A stretch of DNA of 64,000 nt. It comes from Acidobacteriota bacterium (GTDB lineage: Bacteria > Acidobacteriota > Terriglobia > Acidiferrales > UBA7541). Under the pieces are notes generated by a model. The model did not search any database. It was not told the origin of the DNA and worked only from the letters and a program-made list of their open reading frames with translations. The position numbers and the translations under genes were made by a program. The DNA is taken from positions 1 to 64,000 of the forward strand of contig QHYH01000111.1 in the NCBI GenBank assembly GCA_003223215.1. Reading direction: 5' to 3'. This document shows positions 35,991 to 44,809 of the stretch, piece after piece. The first letter of the stretch is position 1. Each line of letters opens with the position of its first letter.

Positions 35991-37535
35991 TCAGCCCTTT
36001 TGAAGCGCTTGGCGCAGTTCGCGAATATCGCGTAGAGTTTCCAAAGCTAGCAGCTTGTCAATAAGGGCGGAGCCGCCCGCGGCGCCAAGAACGGGAGTAA
36101 TTAAGTCGCGAGCCTTGGCAACGATTTCTTCACGAGTCATGGGATTTTCCGCGGTGCCACGGACGTCGCGAACCCACTCCGTGAGCTGTGTGCCATCCGC
36201 AAGCGTAAATTCGACGATGGCTTCGCGGCGCGGGCGCCGGGCATCGATGCGCGGGTCGGCAACCACGTCGACTTTGGCACGCTGGCGCAAAACGGTGGGA
36301 TCCTGCATGCGCGCCTTGTCATGCGCCGAAGCAAAGGTGACCGTTTTGTCGAGGAGCATTACCGCGATCATGTGTTGCAGGCAGATATCGGGCATTTCAC
36401 GGTTACTTACGGTATTGGCCTCATCGCTGGCGATGTGCACCACGACTTTCTGAACTTCGTCCGCGGTAAAGGATCGTTTCCGGAAGAAGCCAGCAAGCGC
36501 GTCAAGCGGCGCTTGAATCGGGGAGCCCACCGTCCACTTCTTGATGTTGGTGCGCGTGATTTCATAGCGCTCGCCAAGTCCGTTGATAAGTTGGGACGGG
36601 TCAGCTTTCACGACGCCATTTTCCCTAGGTGCGTACGCCTCGAAAAAATTGTCGGATCCGGAGAAGACGTCATCGACGCCGGTCCAGCCCGAGCGAATGA
36701 GCATGGCGGCGGCCACGCCGCCCGCGGCTGGTTTTCCCCCGAAGAGAAAGGCTTTTTCCATGTGTTCCGCGTCGCGCGCCCAGGCGCCGATTCCGGACGT
36801 CTGCTGCGCAGCATAGTCGAGCAGAAAACGAAACTGCGGTGCGTTCAAGCCCGCTGCACAGCCGGCGGCCGCGCCCGCAGCAAACGCAGCAACCGTGCCA
36901 TGCGTACTGCGATGCGTGGCCGCCTGGTAGCCGGGACCGCCGATGCTCATGGTCACGCGCGGCCCGACATCATAGCCGAGCGTGACGGCGCGAAGAAAGT
37001 GAGCCCCGCTGATGCCGAACTGCTCCGCAGCAGCGAATGCAGCGGGCACAACCGAAGCGCCGGGATGCGAGCGAGACGGGCCGTGAGAGTCGTCGGTCTC
37101 ATCGGAATGGGCGAGGACGCCATTGGCAAATGCAGCTTCGAGGGGTCCGCACACTATTCTTGAAGCGACTACGGTTGCGACCTCTTTTCCACCGTACGCT
37201 TGCGCAAACTGCAAAGCCGCGCGGCCTGGCGGTAATTCGGAACCTGACGTCATGGCGGCAAAGGTGTCCAGGATGTGATGCTTGGCCTTTTCCACGACTT
37301 CCTCCGGGAGTGGGCGCGTCCCAGCCTGGCTCATGTAACTGCTGAGCTTCTCCATGATCGGGCTGGTCGCCGGAGACGACGGAGGCTGGTCTTGCTCAGA
37401 AGGTGGTCGGGCAAGAGTCGCGTCGGATGGCAGAGCTGCGGATAGCAGGGCCAAGCCCGCAAACTCAAACAGGCTGCGCCGCGTAAGAGCACGGGCGCTT
37501 CGGGCCGGCTCCTGGCTTCTTTGGTTAGGTACCAT
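35991..37535 (-). CDS. MmgE/PrpD-family protein with Tat-type leader (1)
   Basis: The start at 37533-37535 follows AGGAGA by 9 bases; the longest frame adds 33 unrelated residues. The ~514-residue protein has a twin-arginine leader (ALTRRSLFEFAGLALLSAALP, about residues 16-36), then the MmgE/PrpD fold: KAKHHILDTFAAMTSGS, VASRIVCGPLEAAFANGVLAHSDETDDSHGPSRSHPGASVVPAAFA (the family's His/Asp-rich active-site loop), and VVHIASDEANTVSNREMPDICLQHMIAVMLLDKTVTFASAHD. Relatives are 2-methylcitrate dehydratase and cis-aconitate decarboxylase, normally cytoplasmic. An exported version is unusual. Followed at 3 bases by the DctA-like gene. Confidence 0.88.
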   Translation of the reverse strand: MVPNQRSQEPARSARALTRRSLFEFAGLALLSAALPSDATLARPPSEQDQPPSSPATSPIMEKLSSYMSQAGTRPLPEEVVEKAKHHILDTFAAMTSGSELPPGRAALQFAQAYGGKEVATVVASRIVCGPLEAAFANGVLAHSDETDDSHGPSRSHPGASVVPAAFAAAEQFGISGAHFLRAVTLGYDVGPRVTMSIGGPGYQAATHRSTHGTVAAFAAGAAAGCAAGLNAPQFRFLLDYAAQQTSGIGAWARDAEHMEKAFLFGGKPAAGGVAAAMLIRSGWTGVDDVFSGSDNFFEAYAPRENGVVKADPSQLINGLGERYEITRTNIKKWTVGSPIQAPLDALAGFFRKRSFTADEVQKVVVHIASDEANTVSNREMPDICLQHMIAVMLLDKTVTFASAHDKARMQDPTVLRQRAKVDVVADPRIDARRPRREAIVEFTLADGTQLTEWVRDVRGTAENPMTREEIVAKARDLITPVLGAAGGSALIDKLLALETLRDIRELRQALQKG

Positions 37536-37716
37536 TCTGTGGTTCTCCTGGCGGGCGGACGGCGCCCGGAAGAAACGGATTTGCGAGCGGCGCCAAGAGG
37601 GCGACTCCGCCGGGTACAGACGATATTTCAGCAAAAGATCTAATACCTGAAAAAAAGATTAATTTCTTTTTAGACAGAAGCAGTACCTTGAGCGACCTTG
37701 ACACTACACGTACCCA

Positions 37717-38883
37717 CTACTCTGCGACTGCCTTCATGACGCGGTCGAGCTCGTTCTTTGTTTCGAAGCCGATACCGGGAACATCCGGCAATCTGACATA
37801 ACCGTTTTCGACCGGGATGCCGTCCGCAAATCCGCCGAAAGGCTGGAAGACGCCGGGATAGGATTCATTGCCGCCTAGACCGAGGCCTGCCGCAATGTTA
37901 AGCGACATCTGGTGTCCACCGTGAGGAATGCAGCGCGCGGAAGACCAGCCATAATCCTTCAGCATTTCGAGGATGCGGAGATATTCCACCAAGCCGTAAC
38001 TCAGCGCGCAGTCGAATTGCAAAACATCCCGATCGGGCCGCAAGCCCGCGTAACGGATAAGATTGCGCGCGTCCTGCAAGGAGAAGAGATTCTCTCCGGT
38101 GGCCATCGGCCCTGGATAGTGGTCAGCGAGCTTGGCCTGGAGTTCGTAATCCAGGGGATCGCCCGGTTCTTCGTACCAGCGAAGACCATAGGGAGCGAGT
38201 GCTCGCGCATAGGCGATGGCCGTGTCCGGGTCAAAGCGCCCGTTGGCGTCCACTGCCAGCTGATCTGGAGTTTTCAAGATTTTGAGCACGGCTTCGATGC
38301 GGCGCAAATCCTCGGACAGAGGCGCACCGCCGATTTTCATTTTCACGACGGAGTACCCGAGGGCGAGATAGCTTCGCATTTCGTCCTGCAAGGCAGGGAG
38401 GTTTTTGTTGGGGTAGTAGTAGCCGCCCGCGGCGTAAACGAACACTTTGCTTTCGAAGTGTCCTTCCCGGTAGCGGTTGGCCAAGAGGCGATGTAAAGGC
38501 ATACCAGCAATTTTTGCGACCGCATCCCAAACGGCCATATCCAGCACACCGACGGCGACGGAGCGCTCGCCGTGCCCTCCGGGCTTTTCATTCCCCATGA
38601 CGATGGCCCAAATGCGATGCGGATCGAAGTTTTCCCCGGTCTCGTCGAGCAGTGAGTCGGGCGGCGCAGCCTTAAGACGAGGCAGGAAGCGGTCGCGCAA
38701 TAGCCCGCTAGGCGCGTACCGACCATTCGAATTGAAGCCGTATCCGACAATCGGCTTGCTGTCCCGCACGGCGTCGGTCACGAGCGCCAAGACGCTCACC
38801 GTCATCTGGCTAAAGTCGATGTAGGCGTTACGAATGTCCGACTTGATCGGGACGACCGTCTCACGGATATCGACGATGCGCAC
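37717..38883 (-). CDS. D-tartrate dehydratase-like enolase-superfamily enzyme
   Basis: The GTG at 38881-38883, preceded by GAGG, gives VRIVDIRETVVPIKSDIRN (388 residues). Catalytic features of the mandelate-racemase/D-tartrate dehydratase group are visible: K181-M-K183-I-G-G, Asp212 (AVDANG), Glu238/239 (YEEPGDP), Glu264 (TGEN) as metal ligands, and His321 (IPHGGHQ). These nearly coincide with the residue numbers I recall for the Bradyrhizobium D-tartrate dehydratase. The product would be oxaloacetate. It lies 46 bases after one PrpD-like gene and upstream of another, within the minus-strand organic-acid set. No signal peptide, so cytoplasmic. Confidence 0.88.
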   Translation of the reverse strand: MRIVDIRETVVPIKSDIRNAYIDFSQMTVSVLALVTDAVRDSKPIVGYGFNSNGRYAPSGLLRDRFLPRLKAAPPDSLLDETGENFDPHRIWAIVMGNEKPGGHGERSVAVGVLDMAVWDAVAKIAGMPLHRLLANRYREGHFESKVFVYAAGGYYYPNKNLPALQDEMRSYLALGYSVVKMKIGGAPLSEDLRRIEAVLKILKTPDQLAVDANGRFDPDTAIAYARALAPYGLRWYEEPGDPLDYELQAKLADHYPGPMATGENLFSLQDARNLIRYAGLRPDRDVLQFDCALSYGLVEYLRILEMLKDYGWSSARCIPHGGHQMSLNIAAGLGLGGNESYPGVFQPFGGFADGIPVENGYVRLPDVPGIGFETKNELDRVMKAVAE

Positions 38884-38929
38884 AGTGATTCCTCTTCTAG
38901 CCGGCAAGTCCCACAATAAACGAGACTCG

Positions 38930-40453
38930 CTAGCTCGGCTGCAACAGGGTCCGCAGATCTCGAATAACGCTGAAACTTTCCAGATGGAATATTCCGTCGA
39001 TCAGATCCGAGCATTTCGCCGCGCCGAGGACGGGCGTGATGAGGTCGGTGGCCTTGGCGATAACTTCGTCGCGGGTCATAGGATTTTCTGGCGTGCCGCG
39101 AACGTTGTCGACCCGCTCGCTGAAGTGAGAGCCATCCGTCAGCGTAACCTCGACGATGGCCACGCGCAACGGCATGAGACGTTCCAACTCAGGATCTGGA
39201 ATGAGCTGGACTTTAGCCCGCTCCCGAAGAACCGCAGGGTCTTTCAAGCTCGCCTGGTCATGCGCTGAAGCAAAGGTCACCGTTTTTTCGAGAAGCATTA
39301 CAGCCACGATGTGCTGCAAGCAGATGTCCGGAATTTCACGATTGTTGACGATGGCAGCTTCATCTGTTGCAAGCCGCACGGACAGTCGCCGCACTTCGGC
39401 GGAGTCAAACGGATGCTGCTTCCGCAAAATAACCAAGGCATCGAGCGCCGCTTGAATCGGGGAACCCACGGGCCATTTCTTGATGTTGGTGCGCGTCACT
39501 TCGTGGCGCTCGCCCAGTTTGTCGACGAGCCCGGCCGGATCGGCGTGGGGATTGTATGCCGCGAAGAAATTATCTTTACCTGAGAGGATGTCGTCGACGC
39601 CGGTCCAACCCGCTTGCACAAGCAACGCGGAAGTGATCCCGCTGCGCGCCGTCATGCCGCCAAAGTGAAACGCCTTCTGCTCATGCTCGGTGTCGCGATT
39701 CCACGCTCCGAGGCCGGAGGATTGATGCGCAGCGTAGCCCAACATCCAGCGCATCTGTTGAGCGTTCAAGCCGGCGGCGCAACTCGCCGCTGCTGCCGCG
39801 CCAAAAAGGGGAGAAATACTATGCGTGCTCCAATGACTCTCGGCCTCAAAGCGCTGACCGCCCAGAGTCATGGTAAAGCGCGGACCAATGTCGTAGCCGA
39901 GCGCGGCGGCGCGCAAAAAATGCGTTCCGCTAATGCCAAAGCGCTCGCCTGCCGCCAGAGCAGCGGGAACGACAGCACAACCGGGATGAGATTGCGAAGG
40001 AGAGTGTGAGTCGTCGGTCTCATCGGCATGAGCGAGCACGCCGTTTGTCAGCGCCGCTTCGATCGGGCCGCATAAGAAGTTCGATGCCACGACCGTGGCG
40101 ACCTCGCGGCCGCCGTAGGAGCGAGCGAACTCGAGTGCCTTGCGCCCGGGAGGCAACCTGGAGCCCGAAATCATCGCGGCCAGCGTATCGAGCACGTGCT
40201 GTTTGGTTTTTTCAACGACCTCGTCTGGCAGCGCGCGCGAGCGGGCTTCGCTCATGTACCGGCTGAGGCGTTCCATGACCGAAGTTGTTTCCTGGGCAGC
40301 GCCCGGGTCAAGCGGAGGCGCGCCGGCGAACGCCAAATCGGGCGGAAGCGCGGCAGCCGCGATGGCTCGGCCGGCGATTTCGAAGAGGCTGCGACGGGTC
40401 AAAGACGAGCCAGCACACGGCTCTTTCGCGCCCTTACCCTTATCCTGTTCCAT
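38930..40453 (-). CDS. MmgE/PrpD-family protein with Tat-type leader (2)
   Basis: The ATG at 40451-40453 is chosen (GGAAGGAAAC upstream). About 507 residues with a twin-arginine leader (SLTRRSLFEIAGRAIAAAALPP, about residues 16-37) and the same MmgE/PrpD landmarks as gene 1: KTKQHVLDTLAAMISGS, FLCGPIEAALTNGVLAHADETDDSHSPSQSHPGCAVVPAALA, and IVNNREIPDICLQHIVAVMLLEKTVTFASAHD. Gene 1 and gene 2 are clearly duplicates, flanking the tartrate-dehydratase-like gene. The most conserved stretches include the presumed active-site loop, so both probably act on similar acids. Substrate unknown. Confidence 0.88.
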   Translation of the reverse strand: MEQDKGKGAKEPCAGSSLTRRSLFEIAGRAIAAAALPPDLAFAGAPPLDPGAAQETTSVMERLSRYMSEARSRALPDEVVEKTKQHVLDTLAAMISGSRLPPGRKALEFARSYGGREVATVVASNFLCGPIEAALTNGVLAHADETDDSHSPSQSHPGCAVVPAALAAGERFGISGTHFLRAAALGYDIGPRFTMTLGGQRFEAESHWSTHSISPLFGAAAAASCAAGLNAQQMRWMLGYAAHQSSGLGAWNRDTEHEQKAFHFGGMTARSGITSALLVQAGWTGVDDILSGKDNFFAAYNPHADPAGLVDKLGERHEVTRTNIKKWPVGSPIQAALDALVILRKQHPFDSAEVRRLSVRLATDEAAIVNNREIPDICLQHIVAVMLLEKTVTFASAHDQASLKDPAVLRERAKVQLIPDPELERLMPLRVAIVEVTLTDGSHFSERVDNVRGTPENPMTRDEVIAKATDLITPVLGAAKCSDLIDGIFHLESFSVIRDLRTLLQPS

Positions 40454-40598
40454 GACTCTTTGTTTCCTTCCTTCCGAACAAGAGTAACCGAACAACCGTA
40501 GCCCGTTGCGCCGATCACGCGGTCATGCGATGCTCCCCGCGGCTACCGGAAAATAGCATTCCTTTTTCGCCGTGCGGCGTTCCGACTCGATTCGGCCA

Positions 40599-41879
40599 TC
40601 AGGTTGCCCCAACCGACGCGGGCTGAGGCTTGGCCAAGAGTGCCGCCGCCAATCCACAACCCGCCGCAAACGAAAGCCACAAACCTGGAACCGCGCGGTT
40701 TCCCGTGACATGAATGAGGTAGGTGCTGATGGCGGGGGTAAAGCCACCGAAGATGGCCGTTGCCAGGCTATAAGCAAGCGAGAAGCCGGAAGTCCTCACG
40801 TTAATCGGCATGATCTCCGTTAAAAAAACCACCATTGCCCCGTTGTAACTGCCGAAAATGCACGACAACCAGAGTTCCACCGCCAGCAAGCGGGGAAGCG
40901 AAGGCGAGCGAACCAGCCACAACATTACCGGATAGGCGGTGATGAGCATCAGTATGGTGAAAATGAGGAGTAAGGGCCGCCGCCCGACGCTATCGGAAAG
41001 AGCGCCCATCACCGGAAGCCAGAAGAGGTTCGAAGCACCGACACACAGGGTGACGATCAAACTGTCCTTGTTGCCAAGACGCAGAACGGAGCTGCCGAAG
41101 GTTGGCGTATAGGCCGTGATCATATAGAAAGAAACGGTGGTCATCGTTACCAGCATGGTTCCGATGGCAACAATCCTCCAGTTGACCGAAAGCGACCGCA
41201 GGATCTCAGATGTGCTGAGGTGATGCTTGCGGCCCACGAACTCATTGGTTTCCTCAAGGGATACCCGTAACCGAAACAGGACCGGAACAATCATGCAACC
41301 GAGGAGCAGCGGCACGCGCCACCCCCAAACGGCCATTTTCTCAGGCGGAAGCATGGCGCTCAGCAGGACACCAATAAGCGCCGCAAACATGACCGCGACT
41401 TGTTGACTTGCGGATTGCCAACTTACATAAAAGCCTTTGTGGCCCGGCGTGGCGATCTCTGCCAAATAGACCGAAACGCCGCCGAGTTCCATTCCGGCAG
41501 AAAAACCTTGGAGCAACCTGCCGACCAGGACAAACAAAGGAGCCAGCAGGCCGATTGAGGCGTAACTGGGCATGCAGGCAATGGAGAAAATTCCAATAGA
41601 CATGAGGCCCAGCGTCAGCAGGAGGCCGGCGCGGCGGCCATGTTTGTCGGTATATGCGCCCAACACGATGGCTCCCAGGGGACGCATCAAAAACCCCGCG
41701 CCGAAGGTCATGAACGACAACATCAACGACCAAAACGCGTTGCCGGCAGGAAAGAAGGCTGCGCCGATGGCGGAGGCGTAATAGCCAAAGACCATGAAGT
41801 CATACATCTCCAGAAAATTTCCGCTGCAAACGCGCACCACCGACCAGATTTTGGTGCGGCGATCAGAGGGGCTCGGCAT
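40599..41879 (-). CDS. MFS transporter, metabolite:H+ symporter (citrate/tricarballylate type)
   Basis: A 426-residue carrier with 12 helices and the MHS-family signs: [31 protein letters not shown] in helix 1, [75 protein letters not shown], and [14 protein letters not shown]. This subgroup includes citrate, tricarballylate and alpha-ketoglutarate symporters. Its place in a set with tartrate-type enzymes suggests a hydroxy-di- or tricarboxylate substrate. The IS605-derived element separates it from the upstream dehydrogenase gene, so it may have its own promoter. Confidence 0.9.
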   Translation of the reverse strand: MPSPSDRRTKIWSVVRVCSGNFLEMYDFMVFGYYASAIGAAFFPAGNAFWSLMLSFMTFGAGFLMRPLGAIVLGAYTDKHGRRAGLLLTLGLMSIGIFSIACMPSYASIGLLAPLFVLVGRLLQGFSAGMELGGVSVYLAEIATPGHKGFYVSWQSASQQVAVMFAALIGVLLSAMLPPEKMAVWGWRVPLLLGCMIVPVLFRLRVSLEETNEFVGRKHHLSTSEILRSLSVNWRIVAIGTMLVTMTTVSFYMITAYTPTFGSSVLRLGNKDSLIVTLCVGASNLFWLPVMGALSDSVGRRPLLLIFTILMLITAYPVMLWLVRSPSLPRLLAVELWLSCIFGSYNGAMVVFLTEIMPINVRTSGFSLAYSLATAIFGGFTPAISTYLIHVTGNRAVPGLWLSFAAGCGLAAALLAKPQPASVGAT

Positions 41880-41964
41880 GGGATTTCATTGTGGAAAGGA
41901 CATGTTATTTCCCAGTCCGTAGGTAAAGGCAAGCGGAATTGCGCGGGCTGGCTGTGGAACTTAC

Positions 41965-42208
41965 CATGTGGGCCGTAAAGCCTCGGCGTTTTTAGGCCGA
42001 GGATCTAAGGCCCCTCTTTCTTTTCCTTGCAAACTGCTCTATATTTCTTCTGTCCGAGCGATCTATGGGCGGGCAGCCCAAAAGTAAAGCCTCTTCGTGG
42101 TCCTCCGCTGAAGTAGGCGGTTGTGGGAGGAACCCGCCGAAGCCATCTCGGGAAACAAACCGAGAGGCCGTAGGAATCCTCGCCGCTTGCGGCGGGGAGG
42201 ATGTTCAA
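41965..42208. mobile_element. 244-bp IS200/IS605-derived non-autonomous element
   Basis: The left side has TTAC (41961-41964), the IS608-type target, followed by CATGTGGGCCGTAAAG and a hairpin CCTCGGC (41981-41987)/GCCGAGG (41996-42002). The right side reads CGAGAGGCCGTAGGAATCC, then hairpin CCTCGCCGC-TT-GCGGCGGGG, AGGATGT and TCAA (42205-42208), the classic IS200/IS605 right end with its TCAA cleavage site. No transposase or complete TnpB is present. The interior may hold the last codons of a TnpB gene. The TCAA provides the stop codon (TGA on the minus strand) of the dehydrogenase gene. The same left end recurs at 53114. Confidence 0.7.
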
Positions 42209-43272
42209 TGCCGCTGGTTCACCCGCGAAGCAATCGCGGCTCCCAAATCTTTGGTGGAGGCGCTGCCTCCAATGTCCGGGGTCCTCACGTTTCCTTGAGC
42301 CAATTCATCCGCAATTGCGGCTTCGACGGCGTCAGCCGCCTTTGGTTCCCCCAAGTGTCTAAGCATCATGGCCCCAGACCAAATCTGTCCGATGGGGTTG
42401 GCGATTCCTTTTCCCGCGATGTCCGGCGCGGAACCGTGAACCGGCTCGAACATGGAAGGGAATTCCTTCTCCGGGTTCAAATTCGCTGAGGGGGCGATGC
42501 CAATCGATCCGACGACCGCGGGCCCAAGGTCGGAGAGAATATCCCCGAAGAGATTCGAGCCCACAACGACGTCAAACCAATCGGGATGGCGGACAAAGTG
42601 GGCGGTCAGGATGTCGATGTGGAATTGGTCGGTACGGACGTCCGGGTATTCTGCGGCTACAGCACGAAAGCATTCATCCCAGAACGGCATGGTATGAATG
42701 ATGCCGTTCGATTTGGTTGCTGAAGTCACATGCTTGTTTCGCTTGCGCGCCAATTCGAAGGCGTAGCGCAACACGCGATTGACGCCGCGCCGCGTGAAAA
42801 CCGTCTGCTGCACCGCCATTTCCTCGTCGGTTCCTTCGTAAAGGCGGCCGCCGATGTTCGAATATTCCCCTTCATTGTTTTCACGGACAATACAAAATTC
42901 AATTTGACCCGGCTTCCAGTGCTTGAGCGGGCTCTCGATTCCCTCAAATAGCCGCACCGGCCTCAGATTCACGTATTGCCGGAAGCTACGGCGAATCGGG
43001 ATGAGTAGACCCCACAAGGAAACGTGGTCGGGGACATCAGGGTGTCCAACGGCGCCGAGGAAAATGGCGTCAAAGGACCGGAGTTGCGCGATGCCATCCG
43101 AGGGCATCATCCTTCCGCTTTTGGCATAGGTTTCGCAGCTCCAGTCCAGGCAGTGCCAAGAAAAGCCGAATCCAAAGCGTTTCGCTGCGGCGTCCAGCAC
43201 CCGCATGCCTTCAGGCACGACTTCTCTGCCGATGCCGTCTCCGGGAATCACCGCGATGTTGAATGTCCGCAT
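42205..43272 (-). CDS. Tartrate dehydrogenase/decarboxylase-type (isopropylmalate dehydrogenase family)
   Basis: From the ATG at 43270-43272 the protein has 355 residues. Family marks: FNIAVIPGDGIGREVVPEGMRVLDAA, NLRPVRLFEG, IVRENNEGEYSNIGGRLYEGTDEEMAVQQTVFTRRGVNRVLRYAFELA, KSNGIIHTMPFWDECF, SNLFGDILSDLGPAVVGSIGIAPSANLNPEKEFPSMFEPVHGSAPDIAGKG. The ENNEGEYS loop and tartrate-type RLYEGTDEE segment fit tartrate dehydrogenase/D-malate dehydrogenase rather than LeuB. NAD+ and a divalent metal are used, giving oxaloglycolate or decarboxylation products. The stop codon TGA lies in the TCAA end of the IS605-derived element, so the natural C-terminus may have been altered slightly. It lies 21 bases downstream of the third PrpD-like gene. 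Confidence 0.85.
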   Translation of the reverse strand: MRTFNIAVIPGDGIGREVVPEGMRVLDAAAKRFGFGFSWHCLDWSCETYAKSGRMMPSDGIAQLRSFDAIFLGAVGHPDVPDHVSLWGLLIPIRRSFRQYVNLRPVRLFEGIESPLKHWKPGQIEFCIVRENNEGEYSNIGGRLYEGTDEEMAVQQTVFTRRGVNRVLRYAFELARKRNKHVTSATKSNGIIHTMPFWDECFRAVAAEYPDVRTDQFHIDILTAHFVRHPDWFDVVVGSNLFGDILSDLGPAVVGSIGIAPSANLNPEKEFPSMFEPVHGSAPDIAGKGIANPIGQIWSGAMMLRHLGEPKAADAVEAAIADELAQGNVRTPDIGGSASTKDLGAAIASRVNQRH

Positions 43273-43293
43273 CGACAAGACCGCCTATGCTGT

Positions 43294-44790
43294 TCAAGCC
43301 GAAAGCAAGGATGACAAAGTGCTTACATCCGACGCCGATTCCAAGGTCTTCACGAAATCGATAATCTTTTCTACCTTGGCTTTTGGCCACTCTGCGTATT
43401 CGGCACAGCCCTGGAATTTCACTGCAGCTTCTCGGAAGGTCATGGGATCGGCAGGACTGCCTTTTCCAAAATCAGCGCGCCCGATGATTACCCGGCCGTC
43501 CTTGAGGTGAACTTTGAGGAGGGAAGTCATTTTGTCGTAACCCTCCTTCTCGGCTTCCTCATCCACGTAAAAATGGACTCGCCGAATCATGTCGTGAACT
43601 TCCGCGCTTTGCACGATTTGATCCGTAAACTCGCCCAGGCTCGCTTTCCCGCGCAGCAGCAAAATGGCCAGACAAAATTCCATGCTGAACTTGGCCTCGA
43701 GGCCGGTCTTAGGCTGGTGGTGCAGCAGCGTGGTGGTCATGTTGTGATTGGCGCCGACATCCACTTTCTCGACCTGCGCCGCTTGGATGTTGTTCGCCGC
43801 GATAAGCCGCGCCAATTCCGTCATTGCCGGATGCGTCAGCGAGCCCGACGGATACGGCTTCAACGAGATTCCCGGCGAAGCAAAAGTCCATGGTCCTCCC
43901 AAGCGATTCATAATGGCACCAGGATCAAACGTCCCGCCAAACGCGTGAAAAAAACCTCTTTCCGCTTCCAGGATTTGTTGCGCGGCGTCCCATCCCAGCG
44001 CGACCAGCTCCGCGGACACCACGCCGCTTTCCGCAGCGTGACCGGCCTGAAAGGGTTTGGTCATCGTTCCGAAGTTTTCCCGCAGCCCAGCGGATTGGCT
44101 GGCCACCAAACCCAAGCTGTTCAGCGTCTTCGGAAGGTCGAATCGCAAAACCTTGGCGCAGGCGGCAGCCGACCCGAACGGACCGCACGTTCCCGTGGAA
44201 TGAAACCCGTCCTGGTAATGGCGAGGAGAAATCGCCTCGGCTATCTTGCATTCCACCTCGACACCGATGTGGTACGCCAGCATGAATTCTTTCCCTGAAA
44301 CGCTTTCGCCCTCCGCTTGGGCAAGGATGGCAGGGAGTACGGGAACGGTGGGATGCACGAGAAGGCCATACACGCGATCCTTCGCCGCCGAGAGTTGCGT
44401 GTCGTCAAAATCATCCGCGTGAATCGATATGCCGTTGGTCCAGGCGGCAAAGCGCGGAGAGGTTTTGAGTCCGGACCCGACGACGGTGGCCTTTCCGCCA
44501 CACCCGCCAAGATGCTCAAGATAACGGCGGCAGATGGCACCGGTTTGGGCGCGAGAACCAGCGAGGGCAAGACCTAAGCCATCAAGGATCGACTTTTTCC
44601 CGAGTTCAATGACCTCCCGAGGGACATCTTCGTACCTGGTTTCGACCACGAACTTACCGACGTAGTTCGTCAGTCCATGAACCTGCGGGAAATCATCCCG
44701 TGCCGGTAATGGGGCTCCCTTGGCAGAGTGGAAGAACGGACTCGAAGCGATTGCCCCGAGGGAGGCCTTGGCAAACTTGCGTCTGAGCAT
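43294..44790 (-). CDS. MmgE/PrpD-family protein with export-type leader (3)
   Basis: The start at 44788-44790 follows the stop of the propeller gene by 19 bases and gives ~498 residues; the longer frame overlaps that gene. The leader MLRRKFAKASLGAIASSPFFHSAKGAPLPA has paired arginines and a hydrophobic stretch, consistent with Tat or Sec export. The rest shows the MmgE/PrpD fold: EVIELGKKSILDGLGLALAGS, AWTNGISIHADDFDDTQLSAAKDRVYGLLVHPTVPVLPAILA, and HYQDGFHSTGTCGPFGSAAACAKVL. It differs more from genes 1 and 2 than they do from each other, so a distinct substrate is likely. Confidence 0.85.
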   Translation of the reverse strand: MLRRKFAKASLGAIASSPFFHSAKGAPLPARDDFPQVHGLTNYVGKFVVETRYEDVPREVIELGKKSILDGLGLALAGSRAQTGAICRRYLEHLGGCGGKATVVGSGLKTSPRFAAWTNGISIHADDFDDTQLSAAKDRVYGLLVHPTVPVLPAILAQAEGESVSGKEFMLAYHIGVEVECKIAEAISPRHYQDGFHSTGTCGPFGSAAACAKVLRFDLPKTLNSLGLVASQSAGLRENFGTMTKPFQAGHAAESGVVSAELVALGWDAAQQILEAERGFFHAFGGTFDPGAIMNRLGGPWTFASPGISLKPYPSGSLTHPAMTELARLIAANNIQAAQVEKVDVGANHNMTTTLLHHQPKTGLEAKFSMEFCLAILLLRGKASLGEFTDQIVQSAEVHDMIRRVHFYVDEEAEKEGYDKMTSLLKVHLKDGRVIIGRADFGKGSPADPMTFREAAVKFQGCAEYAEWPKAKVEKIIDFVKTLESASDVSTLSSLLSA

Positions 44791-44809
44791 GACCGGTGTT
44801 GAGGATCTC

